DNA from: Eurosta solidaginis | Taxonomy: Eukaryota > Arthropoda > Insecta > Diptera > Tephritidae | Reading direction: 5' to 3' | Length of the DNA stretch: 64,000 nucleotides | Assembly (NCBI RefSeq): GCF_040869045.1 | Contig: NC_090321.1 | Coordinates: forward strand, 75,239,183-75,303,182 | Part shown: piece after piece, positions 44,540 through 55,738 of the stretch | Position numbering within the stretch: position 1 is the stretch's first letter | Layout of the letters: every line of letters starts with the position of its first letter | Position numbers and translations under genes: made by a program | Notes under the pieces: generated by a model | Told to the model about the DNA's origin: nothing | What the model saw: the letters and a program-made list of their open reading frames with translations, nothing else | Database searches by the model: none

Positions 44540-45610
44540 CGTTTGACGACCCAATCAGGTGCTAGGACTTATGGCAAATACTTGAAGTTTTCTAGGACCT
44601 AGCTTAATTGCTGCCTCGAGATCTAGCAACTCTGCCATCCCTAATATCTGGAGCCTTGACCTGGAAATCGTAGGACTCGAACACAGAATTGCTCAACCGT
44701 TTATGCTCGCACTTCCGACATCTTCTGTTACTGATGAGGGCTAACTTGTAACCTTGTGATGTCAGAAGGCCACTGCCTTCAATTTAGTATGCCTCTCGTG
44801 AGCCTTAAGTCTTCTCTCTTCTGAGATATGAGACACTTTGTGAGTCTAATACCGTAGGATTTGCTCATGATCTTAGAAATTTCGCAGCCACACATTTCCG
44901 GCCCCGCCTTTCCTCCTTGATGTATGATATGCAACTCCTGCCTCCTTTTGATTTCTCCGAAACGGATTGGGACGTCTACCGTCGATTCAGCGAATGCTGC
45001 ACCCGTCCTTTGCCAACTCATCGCCCTTTTCGTTCCGTTCTATCCGTTATGACCGGGAAACCAGTATAGATGTATGGTCCGGCTTGAACGAATTTTCCCA
45101 TTGCTTCTTTGCATCCCAGGAAACTTTTTGATGAAGTACTGTGTGAGATTATTGCCTTAACCGCCGTCTGACTATGAATATGTATATTGCCGCGACTGCA
45201 GTTTGAGCACGTTTTCTCCAGAATTTCTGCTGATTTCTTCACGGCTATAATTTCCCCCTGAAAGACGCTGCAGTAGTTTGGCAACGTGTAAGATCCACAT
45301 ATTTCTGGATCGACACAGTAAACAACAGACTCGACCCCTTCCGTTCATTTAGAACCATTGGTATATACGTGTACAGTATGTTCTGCGATTTCTGCACACT
45401 GGCGCAAACACTCAGGCTCAATTGTGGCCCCAAGAACTCTTTCGAAGCTCGTGCTCGGGACTACATATCCTCCGAGGACTTAAGCCTTGTTGCAGTTGCT
45501 AACGCGATATTTTTGGCCATTAGGTCTGAAGGCGGGATGTGGAGAATGAGATGCAATGCTGCTATCGGGGTAGTTTTTAGGGCTCCCGTTATGCTAATCA
45601 TGTGCCTTAC
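44540..45610 (-). pseudogene. RNase H-bearing LINE ORF2 fragment
   Basis: On the minus strand an RT-distal block (ALKTTPIAALHLILHIPP) leads into RNase H (HVYTNGSK, then NYCSVFQGEIIAVKKSAEIL, an IHSQTAVKAI block where the catalytic Asp-Ser is degraded, and GAAFAESTVDVPIR). Further down RQELHIIHQGGKA and KCLISQKREDLRL precede a C-terminal region. Stops and shifts are frequent. RNase H after RT places it in an I- or LOA-like group; it differs from the LOA-type element at 32.9-38.3 kb. Confidence 0.72.
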
Positions 45611-45827
45611 AAAAATTCGTAAAAAAAAAATTTGTGAAAAATTCAAAAATTTTTTTTGTTTTTTTTAAAATGTAAAGAAATAAATGAAATTTAGCCCATA
45701 AAGACGTATTTAAGCACAAACACAGATAAACTGAAGGGGTATGGCACTGCCCCCCTATGATGAAGAGTTTTATCTTGGTAGCTACGTTATCAATCCCCAC
45801 CGAACTCGATAGACGCATCGATTTCTT

Positions 45828-46196
45828 TTAAATATAAATAAAAATAAATGTAAGGCGCGATAACCTGCGAAGAGATCTAAGGCCGAGCTTCTCTTCCAAT
45901 TTGCGTCGTGCTCCTCTTCATTTTCCCTACAAATTGGCCGGACGGGGCCTACATTTTTAAGCCGACTCCGAACGGCATCTGCAAGGCAGATGAGTTTTCA
46001 CTGAGAGCTTTTCATGGCAGAAATACACCCGGAGCGCTTGCCAAACACGGCCGAGGGGCGACCCCGCTTAGAAAAATGTTCTTCTAATTGAAAAACCTTA
46101 TTTCTAAAATTTTGATGTTGCTTTGCCCGGGGTGCGAACCCAGGGCATACGGTGTGGTAGGCGGAGCACGCTACCATCACACCACGGTGGTCGCCG
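45828..46196 (-). mobile_element. tRNA-derived SINE
   Basis: On the minus strand it opens with an A-box-like GTGATGGTAGCGTGC and a B-box GGGTTCGCACCC in tRNA spacing, followed by a body of about 270 bp containing CTCATCTGCCTTGCAGATG and an AT-rich tail (TTTATTTTTATTTAT). I recall very similar SINEs in tephritid flies. No clear target duplication was read. Confidence 0.82.
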
Positions 46197-46199
46197 ACC

Positions 46200-46660
46200 A
46201 TGTGTCCGTGTTTTGAAATAAATGCCGCAATAACAGGGTGCTTAAATATTCATCGTACAATTTACATATTTTTGAAAAATTCAAAAACGAAAAATTTTAT
46301 TAATAACTGAATAAAAATTATTGAAAGTAGTGTTTAAGCAAAAGATAACTGAAATTTCTAAAAAGGGGAGTGGCACTGCCCACTTATGGTAAATTGGTAA
46401 ATTTGTTACCGGAGTATTATGTAACCGAAAATCGTTACCAGTTCATGTAACCGTGTTTTTGGCCTACATGGTTTTACTGGCAAAAACAAAGATTCTCAAT
46501 TGAAAATAAAATGAAATTTAAACTAGTTTATGTGTTAAAGTTTAAATATTGTTTGGAAATTCTTGTACACTAATATGGAAACACTTTTTCGAAAACTTTT
46601 TTGAGCTCAAGGTCTTATTTAAATGAAACACAGTGTATTTTGTATTTTTGTATTTCAATT
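46200..46660. other. No gene seen
   Basis: AT-rich sequence with no element or gene recognised. Confidence 0.35.
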
Positions 46661-46661
46661 A

Positions 46662-46725
46662 AAAAAAAATAAATAAATGTATGGCGCCATAGTCTCCGAA
46701 GAGATTTTAGGCCGAGCTTCACTCC
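46662..46725 (-). mobile_element. SINE 3' fragment
   Basis: The block ggccgagcttcactcccaa and the preceding AAATAAATG tail match the 3' end of the SINE at 45828-46196. It is 5'-truncated to about 65 bases. Confidence 0.7.
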
Positions 46726-46991
46726 CAATACGAAAAGAATACGAAAAGTTGTTAGACGTGTTGATTTCTGTGTTTAGTGAAATGCGTCAACTTAAACTTT
46801 GATAAATTTTATAAAAGTGCGAAAACGATAATTATATTATTATAAATTACGAAATTCCATTTACAGTAAAAAATCAACTTGTATTTAATTTATCTTTCAA
46901 TAAAATACCTAAATTGACTACTAAGTCATTCTGTAACAAAAAAGTGTATAATTTATTTTATTGAAATAGTCATTGTCAGTGGAAAATATAT

Positions 46992-47463
46992 TGTGGCGAA
47001 TGTTAGTAAATAATCACGCAACAACAAAAACATGAAGAAGGCCACACTGGTGTACATGAATACATTAGTCATCATTTACACACATAGATACAAGGCAACG
47101 AAGAGATATTTTACACACACACATGTGGTCAACAGTCGAAGTAGTTACTCACACATACACACGCATATGGCTATGCGAGAGGCTATAAACTACAAATACA
47201 CACGCATATAGCTGGTAACCAAGCAGGATATTCTAGAAGGAGAGACGTCTAGACAATTGGAGAAATATGCGGACAAGGCAACAGAGAGTATAAAAGCAGC
47301 GCAAGCTGAGTAGTCAGTATTCAGTTTGGATTTAAGCACGCTATTGGTTGTGAAGTACTAATAAAGACCATTATTGAATATTGGAGTTATTTATTCAACA
47401 GTATAGCGATTCGAACGTCAGCAGAAGGTTTAGAATAAGCGGAATTTCCCAAAATTCGTTACA
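46992..47463 (+). mobile_element. Solo LTR (copy 2)
   Basis: Starts TGTGGCGAATGTTAG and ends AAATTCGTTACA. Flanked by ATAT and ATAA, an imperfect 4-bp duplication. TATA box gtataaaagcagcgc near 47290 and poly-A signal ctaataaagacc near 47360. It is 72 bp shorter than copy 1, with loss mainly in its middle. Confidence 0.85.
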
Positions 47464-47639
47464 ATAAAATACAAAGAAATCATTTCTGAGTTATACACAT
47501 ATGACTGGATCAGAAAAGATGGCTGGTTGAAAAGATCTTTGTGTTGTCTAACTAGTGATATTATCCAATAATGTATTCATACTTCTATTTTTATAAAAAA
47601 AAATAAATAAATAAAAATAATTTTTATAGCATGCTTTAT

Positions 47640-48300
47640 ATTAGTTTCTGTTTTTCCGCCAATTTCCATACAAAATTGGAGAATCTTGCCATCCATTTTT
47701 GAGTAACTTCCCACAAAGCTAGAGTCTTGAAACTCGGAACCCGATGACAATTTAACATGAGGGAAAAAACTTTGCTTGGTGGTCCAGGGATCGTAAAAAA
47801 TAATTTAAAAATATGTCAGAACTTGGAAGTTGTGCCTTGGAGTTGTAAGGAACTTTCCAAAACCCAGTGATCTGAAACATTGACAGGGAGCGAGATATTC
47901 AGAAAGTCTATTTACAACATGTCGAATCTTGCGACCGAGTAACTTCCCGTAGAGCTATATTCTTGAAAGTAAGAACAGACTTCACAACCCGATGACAATG
48001 CAACGTGAGGGTAAAAATTCTCGCTAGGTAGTCCAGGGATTGTGAAAATTCAAAAACTCATCCGAACTTGGAAATTTTGCTTTCCAGTTTTAAGGAACTT
48101 TCCGATAACACAGTGATCTGAAACTTTGAACATAGCTTTGAGCTATATAACGTTTTAACATTTCAGATTTAAAAGTTTTCATCAGACGGGGATCGAGATA
48201 GTTAGAAAGTCCATTTACAACAAGTGGAATTTGTGACCGCCATGAACCCCATGACGATGCAACGTGAGTGAAAAAAAATGTTCGCTAGGTGTAAATCGCA
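47640..48300. repeat. Reverse copy of the CACCTAGCGG tandem array
   Basis: Words such as catttttgagtaacttccc, cccgatgacaatgcaacg and tcgctaggtagtccagg are reverse-complement relatives of the units at 5640-6647. The spacing between equivalent points is about 250 bp. It is more diverged than the other two blocks. Confidence 0.6.
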
Positions 48301-48339
48301 TCCACACGTATGGGATAACTCTTTGTTTTTCTGTACTTA

Positions 48340-48600
48340 TGTCAACAGGCATAATATTTATTTGAAAGATACCGTTGTATGTAAGGCTTATAGCTTATAT
48401 AAAGTAAAACTTACGTAAGGAATTATTATAAGCCATAAGGTAGAATATAACAACTTTATTATAAGGCTTATGAACCAACAAGAATAACGCTTACTTACAT
48501 AAGGCCTTATTAAAATAAACTACTTGCTGTATTAAGACCTTTTATATAAGGTTTATATATAGCCCACTCCAAATCAGGCTTACATAAGCTGTTATAATAG
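48340..48600. repeat. Cluster of TAAGGCTTA-type palindromes
   Basis: At least seven copies or variants of a (T)ATAAGGCTTATA-like word on both strands: about 48389, 48425, 48451, 48500, 48544 and 48581. The cluster ends where the protease of the truncated gypsy-like element breaks off. Confidence 0.6.
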
Positions 48601-48657
48601 CGAGCAACAAAACTTGACCGTTGAGCGATTCGACCGATAACTGGGCAGGGCCAAATC

Positions 48658-49167
48658 TTAACATCCGTTAAGTGGTACATCCTTGTTCTTACATCGCATA
48701 ATCCTTCTCTGCATATCGATCCTGATGCTATGGTCAACTAATAAGTCCACTCCCAATATGACTTCATCAACGGTCTCTGCCACAACGAATTTGTGTAGAA
48801 CCATGACCTTCCCAATTAAGACTTCCAATACCACTTCTCCCTGGACTTGGTTACACTCGCCAGTGACCGTACGCAATCTTGCTCCATGTAATGGCTTTAC
48901 TCTCCTGTTTACCAAATCAGACCGGATTAAGGAATGAGATGCGCCCGTATCTACAGTCAGTACACGCTCCTTGCCATCCACATTTCCTCTGACGGTAAGA
49001 CTGCTCCATTTCCTTCCGATTTGTGATACAGATATCACAGGACATTCAATAGCTGGAGCAAGTTCTTGCTCCTTGCATCTGGCTCGCTTTAGCTCATCTC
49101 CTCCAGCTTCGCACTTAATACAACCCATGCTCTTGCAATGTGACCTGGCTTCCCGCATTTGAAGCAT
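48658..49167 (-). pseudogene. Retroviral-type aspartic protease
   Basis: The core reads VLTVDTGASHSLI with an intact DTG, and later VDEVILGVDLLVDH, the second conserved segment of retroelement proteases. The frame ends near 48658 without an RT. Just upstream (about 49135-49180), in a different frame, a zinc knuckle CFKCGKPGHIARA has Trp where the last Cys should be. Confidence 0.85.
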
Positions 49168-50313
49168 TTGATAAACCTTTCACGCCGCTTTTGCGATCCT
49201 TTCAGTGCCTCCAATATTATGTTCACCCAGTCTGGCCTTTATACTTCCACACGATGAGCTTTGTATGCTGTTTTACTAAATAGTGAGACAGTTTTCTCAG
49301 TCAATGCATCGGATACCGTTTCAGCAAATGTTGGCTTTGGGTTTGCGTATGTAGCTCGCTTCGTTTCCACGTCCCGTATGCCATTTATAATTCTCTGGAT
49401 TTTTACCCTCTCGGTGTATTCCACGGGTGCGACCGTATTTGCTAGATGGGCCAGCCTCTCGATATCCGACGCAAACTCCTGCGAAGTCTAGGTTTTTGGT
49501 AGCGGTTTTGCAACTCAATTTGGTAAATCTGTTTCCTATGCTCGCTTCCGTAACGTCTCTCGACAACGTCACTCGAAGAGTGCAGCAACTTTATCTTCAG
49601 CATTCCAGTTATTCACTGTTGCAGTCTTCTCAAACTGTAGCTTAAAGGCCTGGAAAGGAACAGAACCGTCAAAAGAAAGAGTTTTTACCTTCGTATTGCT
49701 CCCTGGAACAGCTGGGCGATTTCGTTGTAACTGCGCCATACGACCTTTCAAATCATCGACTTCTGCCTGAAATTCAGCGATTTGTCCATCCCGCGTTTTC
49801 AGATTTGATGATACCCTTGATCCCTGTTCTGACAGCAGCGAGCCTCTTGTGCTTTCAACTGCTCAGCCATATATGTCTTCTGTTCTTCTAACTGTGTTTC
49901 CATCTTGGATGTTACACGTGTCTCCTGTGATTCCAGTTGGAATGCCACATATGTCTTCTACTATTCCAGTTGGGATGTCATATATGTCTACTGCTCTTCC
50001 AGTTGAGATGTTACACGTGTCTCCTGCGATTCCAGTTGGGATGCCACTGTCGATGTTTGTGCAGATATTGCAGCCAGTATCATGTTCAAGTCTGTGTTCG
50101 TCACTGCCTGCGGTGTTTCGTTTTTTCTTCCATTTTTGATGGTGTCTCGTCGCTATCAGGATGAAAGACATACTCTTCAACATTGATTCCTTCTGACTCT
50201 ATAGCTTCGCTTAGTCGTGTTTGTAGCTCGGATTTATTGCCAGTAGTATTCAATCCACGGGCTTCCAACTCCTTTTTCAGTTGCTGGATGTTCAATTCAC
50301 TCAACTTGACCAT
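49168..50313 (-). pseudogene. Gag with SAP domain and coiled-coil repeats
   Basis: Starts at 50313 (MVKLSELNIQQLKKELEARG), a SAP-type helix-helix motif often seen at the start of such gags. A region of Gln/Glu-rich units of about 33 bp (49925-50060) is out of frame with stops. Then KTLSFDGSVPFQAFKLQFEK (about 49690), a conserved gypsy capsid segment, and basic residues. At least four frame changes make it non-functional. Confidence 0.78.
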
Positions 50314-50358
50314 ATCTTTGTTGTGCTCTGCAACTCTGGAATTTATTCAACAAATCCT

Positions 50359-50370
50359 CTTCTGACACCA
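50359..50370 (-). other. Primer-binding site
   Basis: On the minus strand TGGTGTCAGAAG follows the LTR end by two bases. A TGG start complements a tRNA CCA end; from memory this word fits a leucine tRNA primer as used by micropia-type elements. Confidence 0.75.
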
Positions 50371-50372
50371 AT

Positions 50373-50872
50373 TGTAACAAATTTTGGGAAATCCTGGTTA
50401 TTATGCACGTTCTGCTAACGTTCGAATCGCTAAATTGTCGAATAAATAACTCCACTATTCAGTATTGCAAACTGGTCTTTATTTATATTATTTTGGGAGT
50501 ACTTCACAATTATACTACTCTTCACAACTTATAGCGTATTTAAATCAAACGATTAGTCATTCCTCAGCTTGCGCTACTTTTATACTCTAGGTTTTCTCGT
50601 TTACCCATTTCTCCTAAGGTTTAGTCATTACGCGAACAGTTCGAGAACAATTTTATCTCATGCTTGGTTACCAGCTATATACATGTATATTGGTAGTTTA
50701 AGCTTTTCTTATAGCCATATGCGTGTGTATGTGTGAGTAACTACTTCGGCTGATGACTACATGTGTGTGTGTGAGATATCTCTTCGTTGCCTTGTACATA
50801 AGTGTTGCCGCTTCCTGTGTTTTGTTGTTGCGATTATTTACTAACAGCATAGTGATGCTAATATTCGCCACA
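50373..50872 (-). repeat. 5' LTR of the SAP-gag element
   Basis: Reverse complement reads TGTGGCGAATATTAG to AATTTGTTACA, 500 bp, the same family as the solo LTRs. TATA-like region near 50575 and poly-A signal near 50480 on the minus strand. Confidence 0.85.
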
Positions 50873-51107
50873 ATACAACCCAACCTAAAATTAATTGTGA
50901 ATTGAAAATAAATTACGGTCCGTTTGCTATCGTATGTTATATTCCCCTTTTGCTTATACGTTTGACGTTTCAAGTAATTTTCTTTCGTATGGTTGCCGAT
51001 CAGTGATCGTATGTTACGAATCGAGCCCAGAATTATCGAGAATTTCATAAAATTCGCTACAATAGTTTGAGGATTTTTGTTGTATGAGAAAAGTAACTTT
51101 GGAGCGG

Positions 51108-52060
51108 GAATTTTTTATACCCAGCTGTACTTGTACACAGGGTATTATAACTTTGATTGGATAGCGGTTGGTTGTACAGGTATAAAGGAATCGAGATAGA
51201 TATAGACTTCCATATATCAAAATCATCAGTATCGAAAAAAAAATTTGATTGAGCTATGTCCGTCCGTCCGTCCGTCTGTCCGTTAACACGATAACTTGAG
51301 TAAATATTGAGATATCTTCACCAAATTTGGTACGCGAGCTTATCTGGACCCAGAATAGATTGGTATTGAAAATGAGCGAAATCGGATGATAACGACGCCC
51401 ACTTTTTATATATATAACATTTTTGAAAACACAAAAAACCTGATTTAGTAATTAATACACCTAGAATGTTGAAATTTGACGTGTGGACTGATATTGAGAC
51501 TCTTGATAAAAATTTGAAAATTTTTTTTAAAATGGGCGTGGCACCGCCCATTTGTGATAAAATCAATTTCACAAATATTATTAATCATAAATCAAAAATC
51601 GTTAAACCTATCGTAACAAAATTCGGCAGGGAGGTTGCCTTTGCTATAAGGAATGCTTTGAAATTTAACGAAATCGATTAAGGACCACGCCCACTTTTAT
51701 ATAAAAGATTTTTAAAAGGGTCGTGGCCGAATAAAATAAGCTATATCTTTGCAAAAAAGAGCTTTATATCAATGTTATTTCATTTCCCAAGTGGATTTAT
51801 AACAATAAATAGGAAAACTTCAAATTAAAAAAAATGGGCGTGGCACCGCCCCTTTTATGACTAAGCAATTTTCTATGTTTCGGGAGCCATAGCTCGAAGA
51901 AAAATTAGTTCAGAATAGAACCATATGTATATGTATTATTGCGCAGCCTTGTAACACTATTAAGCAGACAAAACAAACAACAACGGCATTTCAAGTGTAC
52001 AGCTGTGTATGTAATGTTCGGTTTCACCCGAACTTACACTTCCTTACTTGTTTCATATAA
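51108..52060. repeat. Dispersed non-autonomous repeat with hairpin ends
   Basis: Starts with the hairpin tatacccagctgtac...gggtattata and ends with cagctgtgtatg and ttcggtttcacccgaa. It contains GTCCGTCCGTCCG, two GGGCGTGGCACCGCCC boxes and the phrase acgataacttgagtaaat, all shared with the palindrome at the start of the window but diverged. No gene. Confidence 0.7.
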
Positions 52061-52089
52061 AATTAACAAGTGCAGATATATATAAAATT

Positions 52090-53767
52090 CCCCTTCAATG
52101 TTGGTCGCCTTGACGTGGAGAAGGGGCTTAAGTATCGTGTTGGAATCTCCTCTGCGGAGGGGTCCCAACACGAGACGAACTAAGAGGAAAGCGCCATATG
52201 TCCTACAGCGTCGATGGCGTGTTCAGACGAACGCATCACTTGTCGCTGCAGGAGATGTGAGGATTGCCGCACCAACAACACCCACGCTAAGGTGTTGAGG
52301 TACCCGTGCCGATGGCTGTGTGGTCAGCGGGTGTATATTGAAAAGCTGATCGCGAACGGCCCCCTCCGACGCCCGGGCAAGGTCGGTTGTATAAGTGCCT
52401 TACCCCCGGTATGCTGGCTCTGCCGGGGGCTGACTAACCATTCCATGCAAAGTCGCGGGAACTGTATGCCCAATGTAAATACAAATAATAAAAAGGAGGG
52501 GGAGAAAGGGAGCGTTCATTCCATGCAAAGTCGTGGGAACTGTATGCCCAATGTAAATGCAAATAATAAAACGGAGGGGGGGGGGGGGGGGGGGGGGGGG
52601 AGGGAGCGTTCTGGGAACGCTCTCTGAAGACGATCTTCTGGCGACGCCAACAAACTCCTGGGGGAGCTCAACCTGGCGGAGCTGAGTGAGGATGGGTCGT
52701 CAATCCTCGGAAGGCGAGCAGGCGAGTCTCAACCCAATGCTCAGGGTGGCTCAAATTAACGTGCAGCACTCAAAAGTCGCCTCGGATAACCTGCTGGTCC
52801 TCCTCAAGGAGGTACTATTAATGCTTTCTTTTTACCTAATTTCAGTAGTTACGACGTTGCTGTGGTCAAGGTCGAGTCGAGAAGCGGCCGAAGCATGACG
52901 GTCGCCTCGGCTTATATGGCCCACGATCGACCCGCTCCTCTAGAGTAGGTCGCGCAAATGATAGCACAAACAACCAAGAAGGTGACGGTCGTGATGGGTT
53001 GCGACGCCAACGCAAGGCACGCGGTTTGGGGGAGCAGCGAATAAACGAACGGGGTGAGTCTCTGTTTGAATTTATATTAGCTAACAACCTCTACGTATGT
53101 AACAAAGGCAGCTCTCCCACCTTTAGTTTTCCGAGTACGGCGAACTACCCGGGGTGGGAGGAAGTCCTTGATATAACATTAACATCTGACTCCCGGGAGC
53201 TTACGGTAAGAAACTGAGAGGTGTCGAAAAAACTTTCCCTGTCGGATCACCGGTTGATCCTTTTCAACATAGACTGGGAAAAAGAAATAATTCAGCCGCA
53301 CAGAGACCCTAAGCGGACGTCCTGGAGCCTATTTGACAAGATAGTCACCGATAGACTCCATAGAAGGACGCCTATACAATCTACAGACAGTCTTGACGAC
53401 CGAGTTCGCTCTCTGGAGAAAAGTTTTCAGGTGGCCTTTAAAGTTGCCTGTCCAATTTCGAGGAGCAAAAGACCTTACCACCGTGGTGGGACAAAAATCT
53501 CAGCGACCTGAGGTAAAAGCTGAGGAGGGTCTTCAACGACTGTCACTTCAGGAACGTTTTCCAGGAGTACATGACGGCTCTGAGGGAGTATAAGAAAGCC
53601 ATATGGACAGCAAAATCTAGCTCCTGGCGAGAACACTGCGAGTCGATTGAGTCCACGAAGGACTCAGCCAGGCTGGGAAAGATTCTTGCCAAGAGTCATT
53701 CAAACAAGACATTTGTCAAGCGCGCCGATGGAACATGGGCAGGATCGGCGGCTGAGACTCTAAACAT
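52090..53767 (+). pseudogene. LOA-like LINE, 5' part with endonuclease
   Basis: From 52214 a Cys-rich reading (CRCRRCEDC, CWLCRGLTNHSM) looks like an ORF1 zinc region. The endonuclease begins near 52735 (MLRVAQINVQHSKVASDNLL), is broken near 52815, and continues with VVMGCDANARHAVWGSS (about 52995, containing a stop) and LFEFILANNLYVCNKGSSPTF, then SLSDHRLILFNIDWEKE. The pre-RT segment (WREHCESIESTKDSARLGKI) runs to 53767, where the DNA transposon enters at CTAAACAT and the frame resumes at 60688. Many stops. Confidence 0.75.
52441..52615. repeat. 78-bp tandem duplication ending in a G35 run
   Basis: ttccatgcaaagtcg recurs at 52441 and 52519. The second unit continues into an uninterrupted run of about 35 G (52576-52610) followed by agggagcg. 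The first copy has ggagggggagaaagggagcg in the same place, so the run expanded from a G-rich end. Confidence 0.88.
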
Positions 53768-54225
53768 TAGGGCGGGTCGATTTAAAAATCGCTCATTGCT
53801 CTGTGAAAATCGTATTCTAGGGAATAAGAAACTTTGCCGAAGGAACCATACCTCTAAAACGAATTCTGATGTCCCCCAATTTGGGTCGAACTTTTGGGTA
53901 GGGGCAAATTTTGAAAAATCCCACTTTGACCCATTTAGAGTGCTCCAATCGAGTCCAAATGTATGACCGACCCCCACTAACTTTGGAGGCCCGACCCACC
54001 GATGCCAGTGGCACACCCCCTGGGGGTTCACCATACAAACATTTCAAAAAATCGCTGGTTTTGCACTTTACATGAAAAAATCGGCTAAATGGCTATGTTT
54101 TTTCTTTATTTTTATTTATTTATAATAATATTTATTATTTATTTATAATAATATCTATTTTTTCTCTTAAGAAATTTATTTAGTCAGAACATATGTAAAT
54201 GAAAAAATTAATTTAAGTGAGTTAT
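53768..54225 (+). repeat. Left terminal inverted repeat
   Basis: Mirrors 60248-60687 with small indels, for example gttccttcggcaaagtttc on the right against gaaactttgccgaaggaac on the left. The right copy has a longer segment near the tip. Confidence 0.85.
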
Positions 54226-55253
54226 AGAAAAGAAACTAAAAAAATTATTGTTTGAAGTCTTTTTTACTTTCAAGTCTGGGCAATTTCGCACGGCTCTCTA
54301 ACGTCGTCGCCATAACAGCCTCTACATTTTCCGGTATAACCCGTTTGGAAACGCTAGCTAGCAATTGAACATGTCGTTCCGTTCCTTGTATGTGTGATGG
54401 AATTTTAGGATCATTAAACGGTGGATCATCTTGATTTAAATATTCTTTCCATGTATCGTACGGAATGCTTCGCGTGAATGGTGGTTCAAATACGATATTT
54501 ATATCATTCAAATTGATCATTTCCGTATAACTTGTGCAATTGAAGTTTATATCTGGTTTTTTATAAACTCTAAGTTCCATTGGCTCGTCAACATCGGTTC
54601 GATAGCGTAGAATTTTCTTGATGGCACAGTCGCGCTTTTCTTTGCTATCATCAAACAACATTGATAACAAGATATTTTCCGAAGGCGCATAATATTTATT
54701 ATTTATTTATAATAATATCTATTTTTTCTCTTAAGAAATTTATTTAGTCAGAACATATGTAAATGAAAAAATTAATTTAAGTGAGTTATAGAAAAGAAAC
54801 TAAAAAAATTATTGTTTGAAGTCTTTTTTACTTTCAAGTCTGGGCAATTTCGCACGGCTCTCTAACGTCGTCGCCATAACAGCCTCTACATTTTCCGGTA
54901 TAACCCGTTTGGAAACGCTAGCTAGCAATTGAACATGTCGTTCCGTTCCTTGTATGTGTGATGGAATTTTAGGATCATTAAACGGTGGATCATCTTGATT
55001 TAAATATTCTTTCCATGTATCGTACGGAATGCTTCGCGTGAATGGTGGTTCAAATACGATATTTATATCATTCAAATTGATCATTTCCGTATAACTTGTG
55101 CAATTGAAGTTTATATCTGGTTTTTTATAAACTCTAAGTTCCATTGGCTCGTCAACATCGGTTCGATAGCGTAGAATTTTCTTGATGGCACAGTCGCGCT
55201 TTTCTTTGCTATCATCAAACAACATTGATAACAAGATATTTTCCGAAGGCGCA
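54126..55253. repeat. 564-bp tandem direct duplication
   Basis: 54126-54689 and 54690-55253 appear identical by eye. The duplicated unit includes the end of the transposase gene (142 codons) and the inner part of the terminal repeat. The junction lies in ataatatttattatttat. Confidence 0.92.
54245..54670 (-). pseudogene. Duplicated C-terminal piece of the transposase-like gene
   Basis: The 141 residues from MLFDDSKEKRDCAIKKILRY to SKKDFKQ are the same as those encoded at 54809-55234. It is a by-product of the 564-bp duplication and has no start of its own. Confidence 0.88.
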
Positions 55254-55666
55254 TAATATGAATTATTTTTAATTACTTGATTGACAATTTTGCGTAAACG
55301 AGGTTCTAGAAATCGTGACCAACCAATGAACTTGAAAAATAATGCACTGCCGTACACGACAGAGCTGTAATACTTGATATTGAAGTACATTGGCACATGA
55401 CATTTAATTATAAATTCAACCAGAATTCTTAAATTTGCATCTGGATTTTCCGTTGTCACATATAATCGCAATAATCTAGCGGCCTTGGTGAGCCACCGAG
55501 AATGTACAATTTTCCCTGGTTTGATGTTAGCCAGATCCACCGGAACCACGCCGCTAGAAATTGCATGGGCCATGTCGTATAAGTACTTCGAATCGGTGGA
55601 AAATTCAATTTTTTTTGGAGCAGGGGGCATATTTTGCAACTAAATTTTCTGGAAGCCGTCCACCAC
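54809..55666 (-). pseudogene. Transposase-like gene, 3' exon
   Basis: After acceptor TTTTCAG (55667-55673) the exon reads in a stop-interrupted frame for about ten codons. It is then open from 55639 (MPPAPKKIEFSTDSKYLYDM) to TAA 54809, with NIKPGKIVHSRWLTKAARLL and VYGSALFFKFIGWSRFLEPR. The in-frame TAG after the splice, or a frameshift there, makes it defective. The family name is unknown to me, though I recall related long proteins in hydrozoans and arthropods that behave like transposon genes. Confidence 0.68.
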
Positions 55667-55738
55667 CTGAAAATATATAATAATAAAATAATTAAAAATG
55701 GTTGACAATTATAATAAATGAGTGTAGCAATAACTTAC

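Larger units (their letters stand above)
48600..50872 (-). mobile_element. Gypsy-type retrotransposon with SAP-domain gag, truncated after protease
   Basis: On the minus strand: 5' LTR 50872-50373, a two-base spacer, a primer-binding site, gag from 50313, protease 49167-48658, then a break. RT, integrase and the 3' LTR are absent. Its LTR belongs to the same family as the two solo LTRs at 40699 and 46992. Confidence 0.8.

Noticed and set aside
46130..46192. Possible tRNA gene from the B-box-like ggtgcgaaccc
   Set aside because: A- and B-boxes belong to a SINE with a long unrelated body and AT tail. The tRNA fold is not complete.
48510..48737. 75-residue minus-strand frame after the protease
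   Set aside because: It overlaps the protease in another frame and runs into the palindrome cluster. No RT similarity.
49863..50183. Minus-strand 106-residue frame with CNISTGRAVDIYDIPTG-type repeats
   Set aside because: It is the wrong frame of the Gln/Glu-rich repeats in the SAP gag; the related gag frame is shifted by one base.
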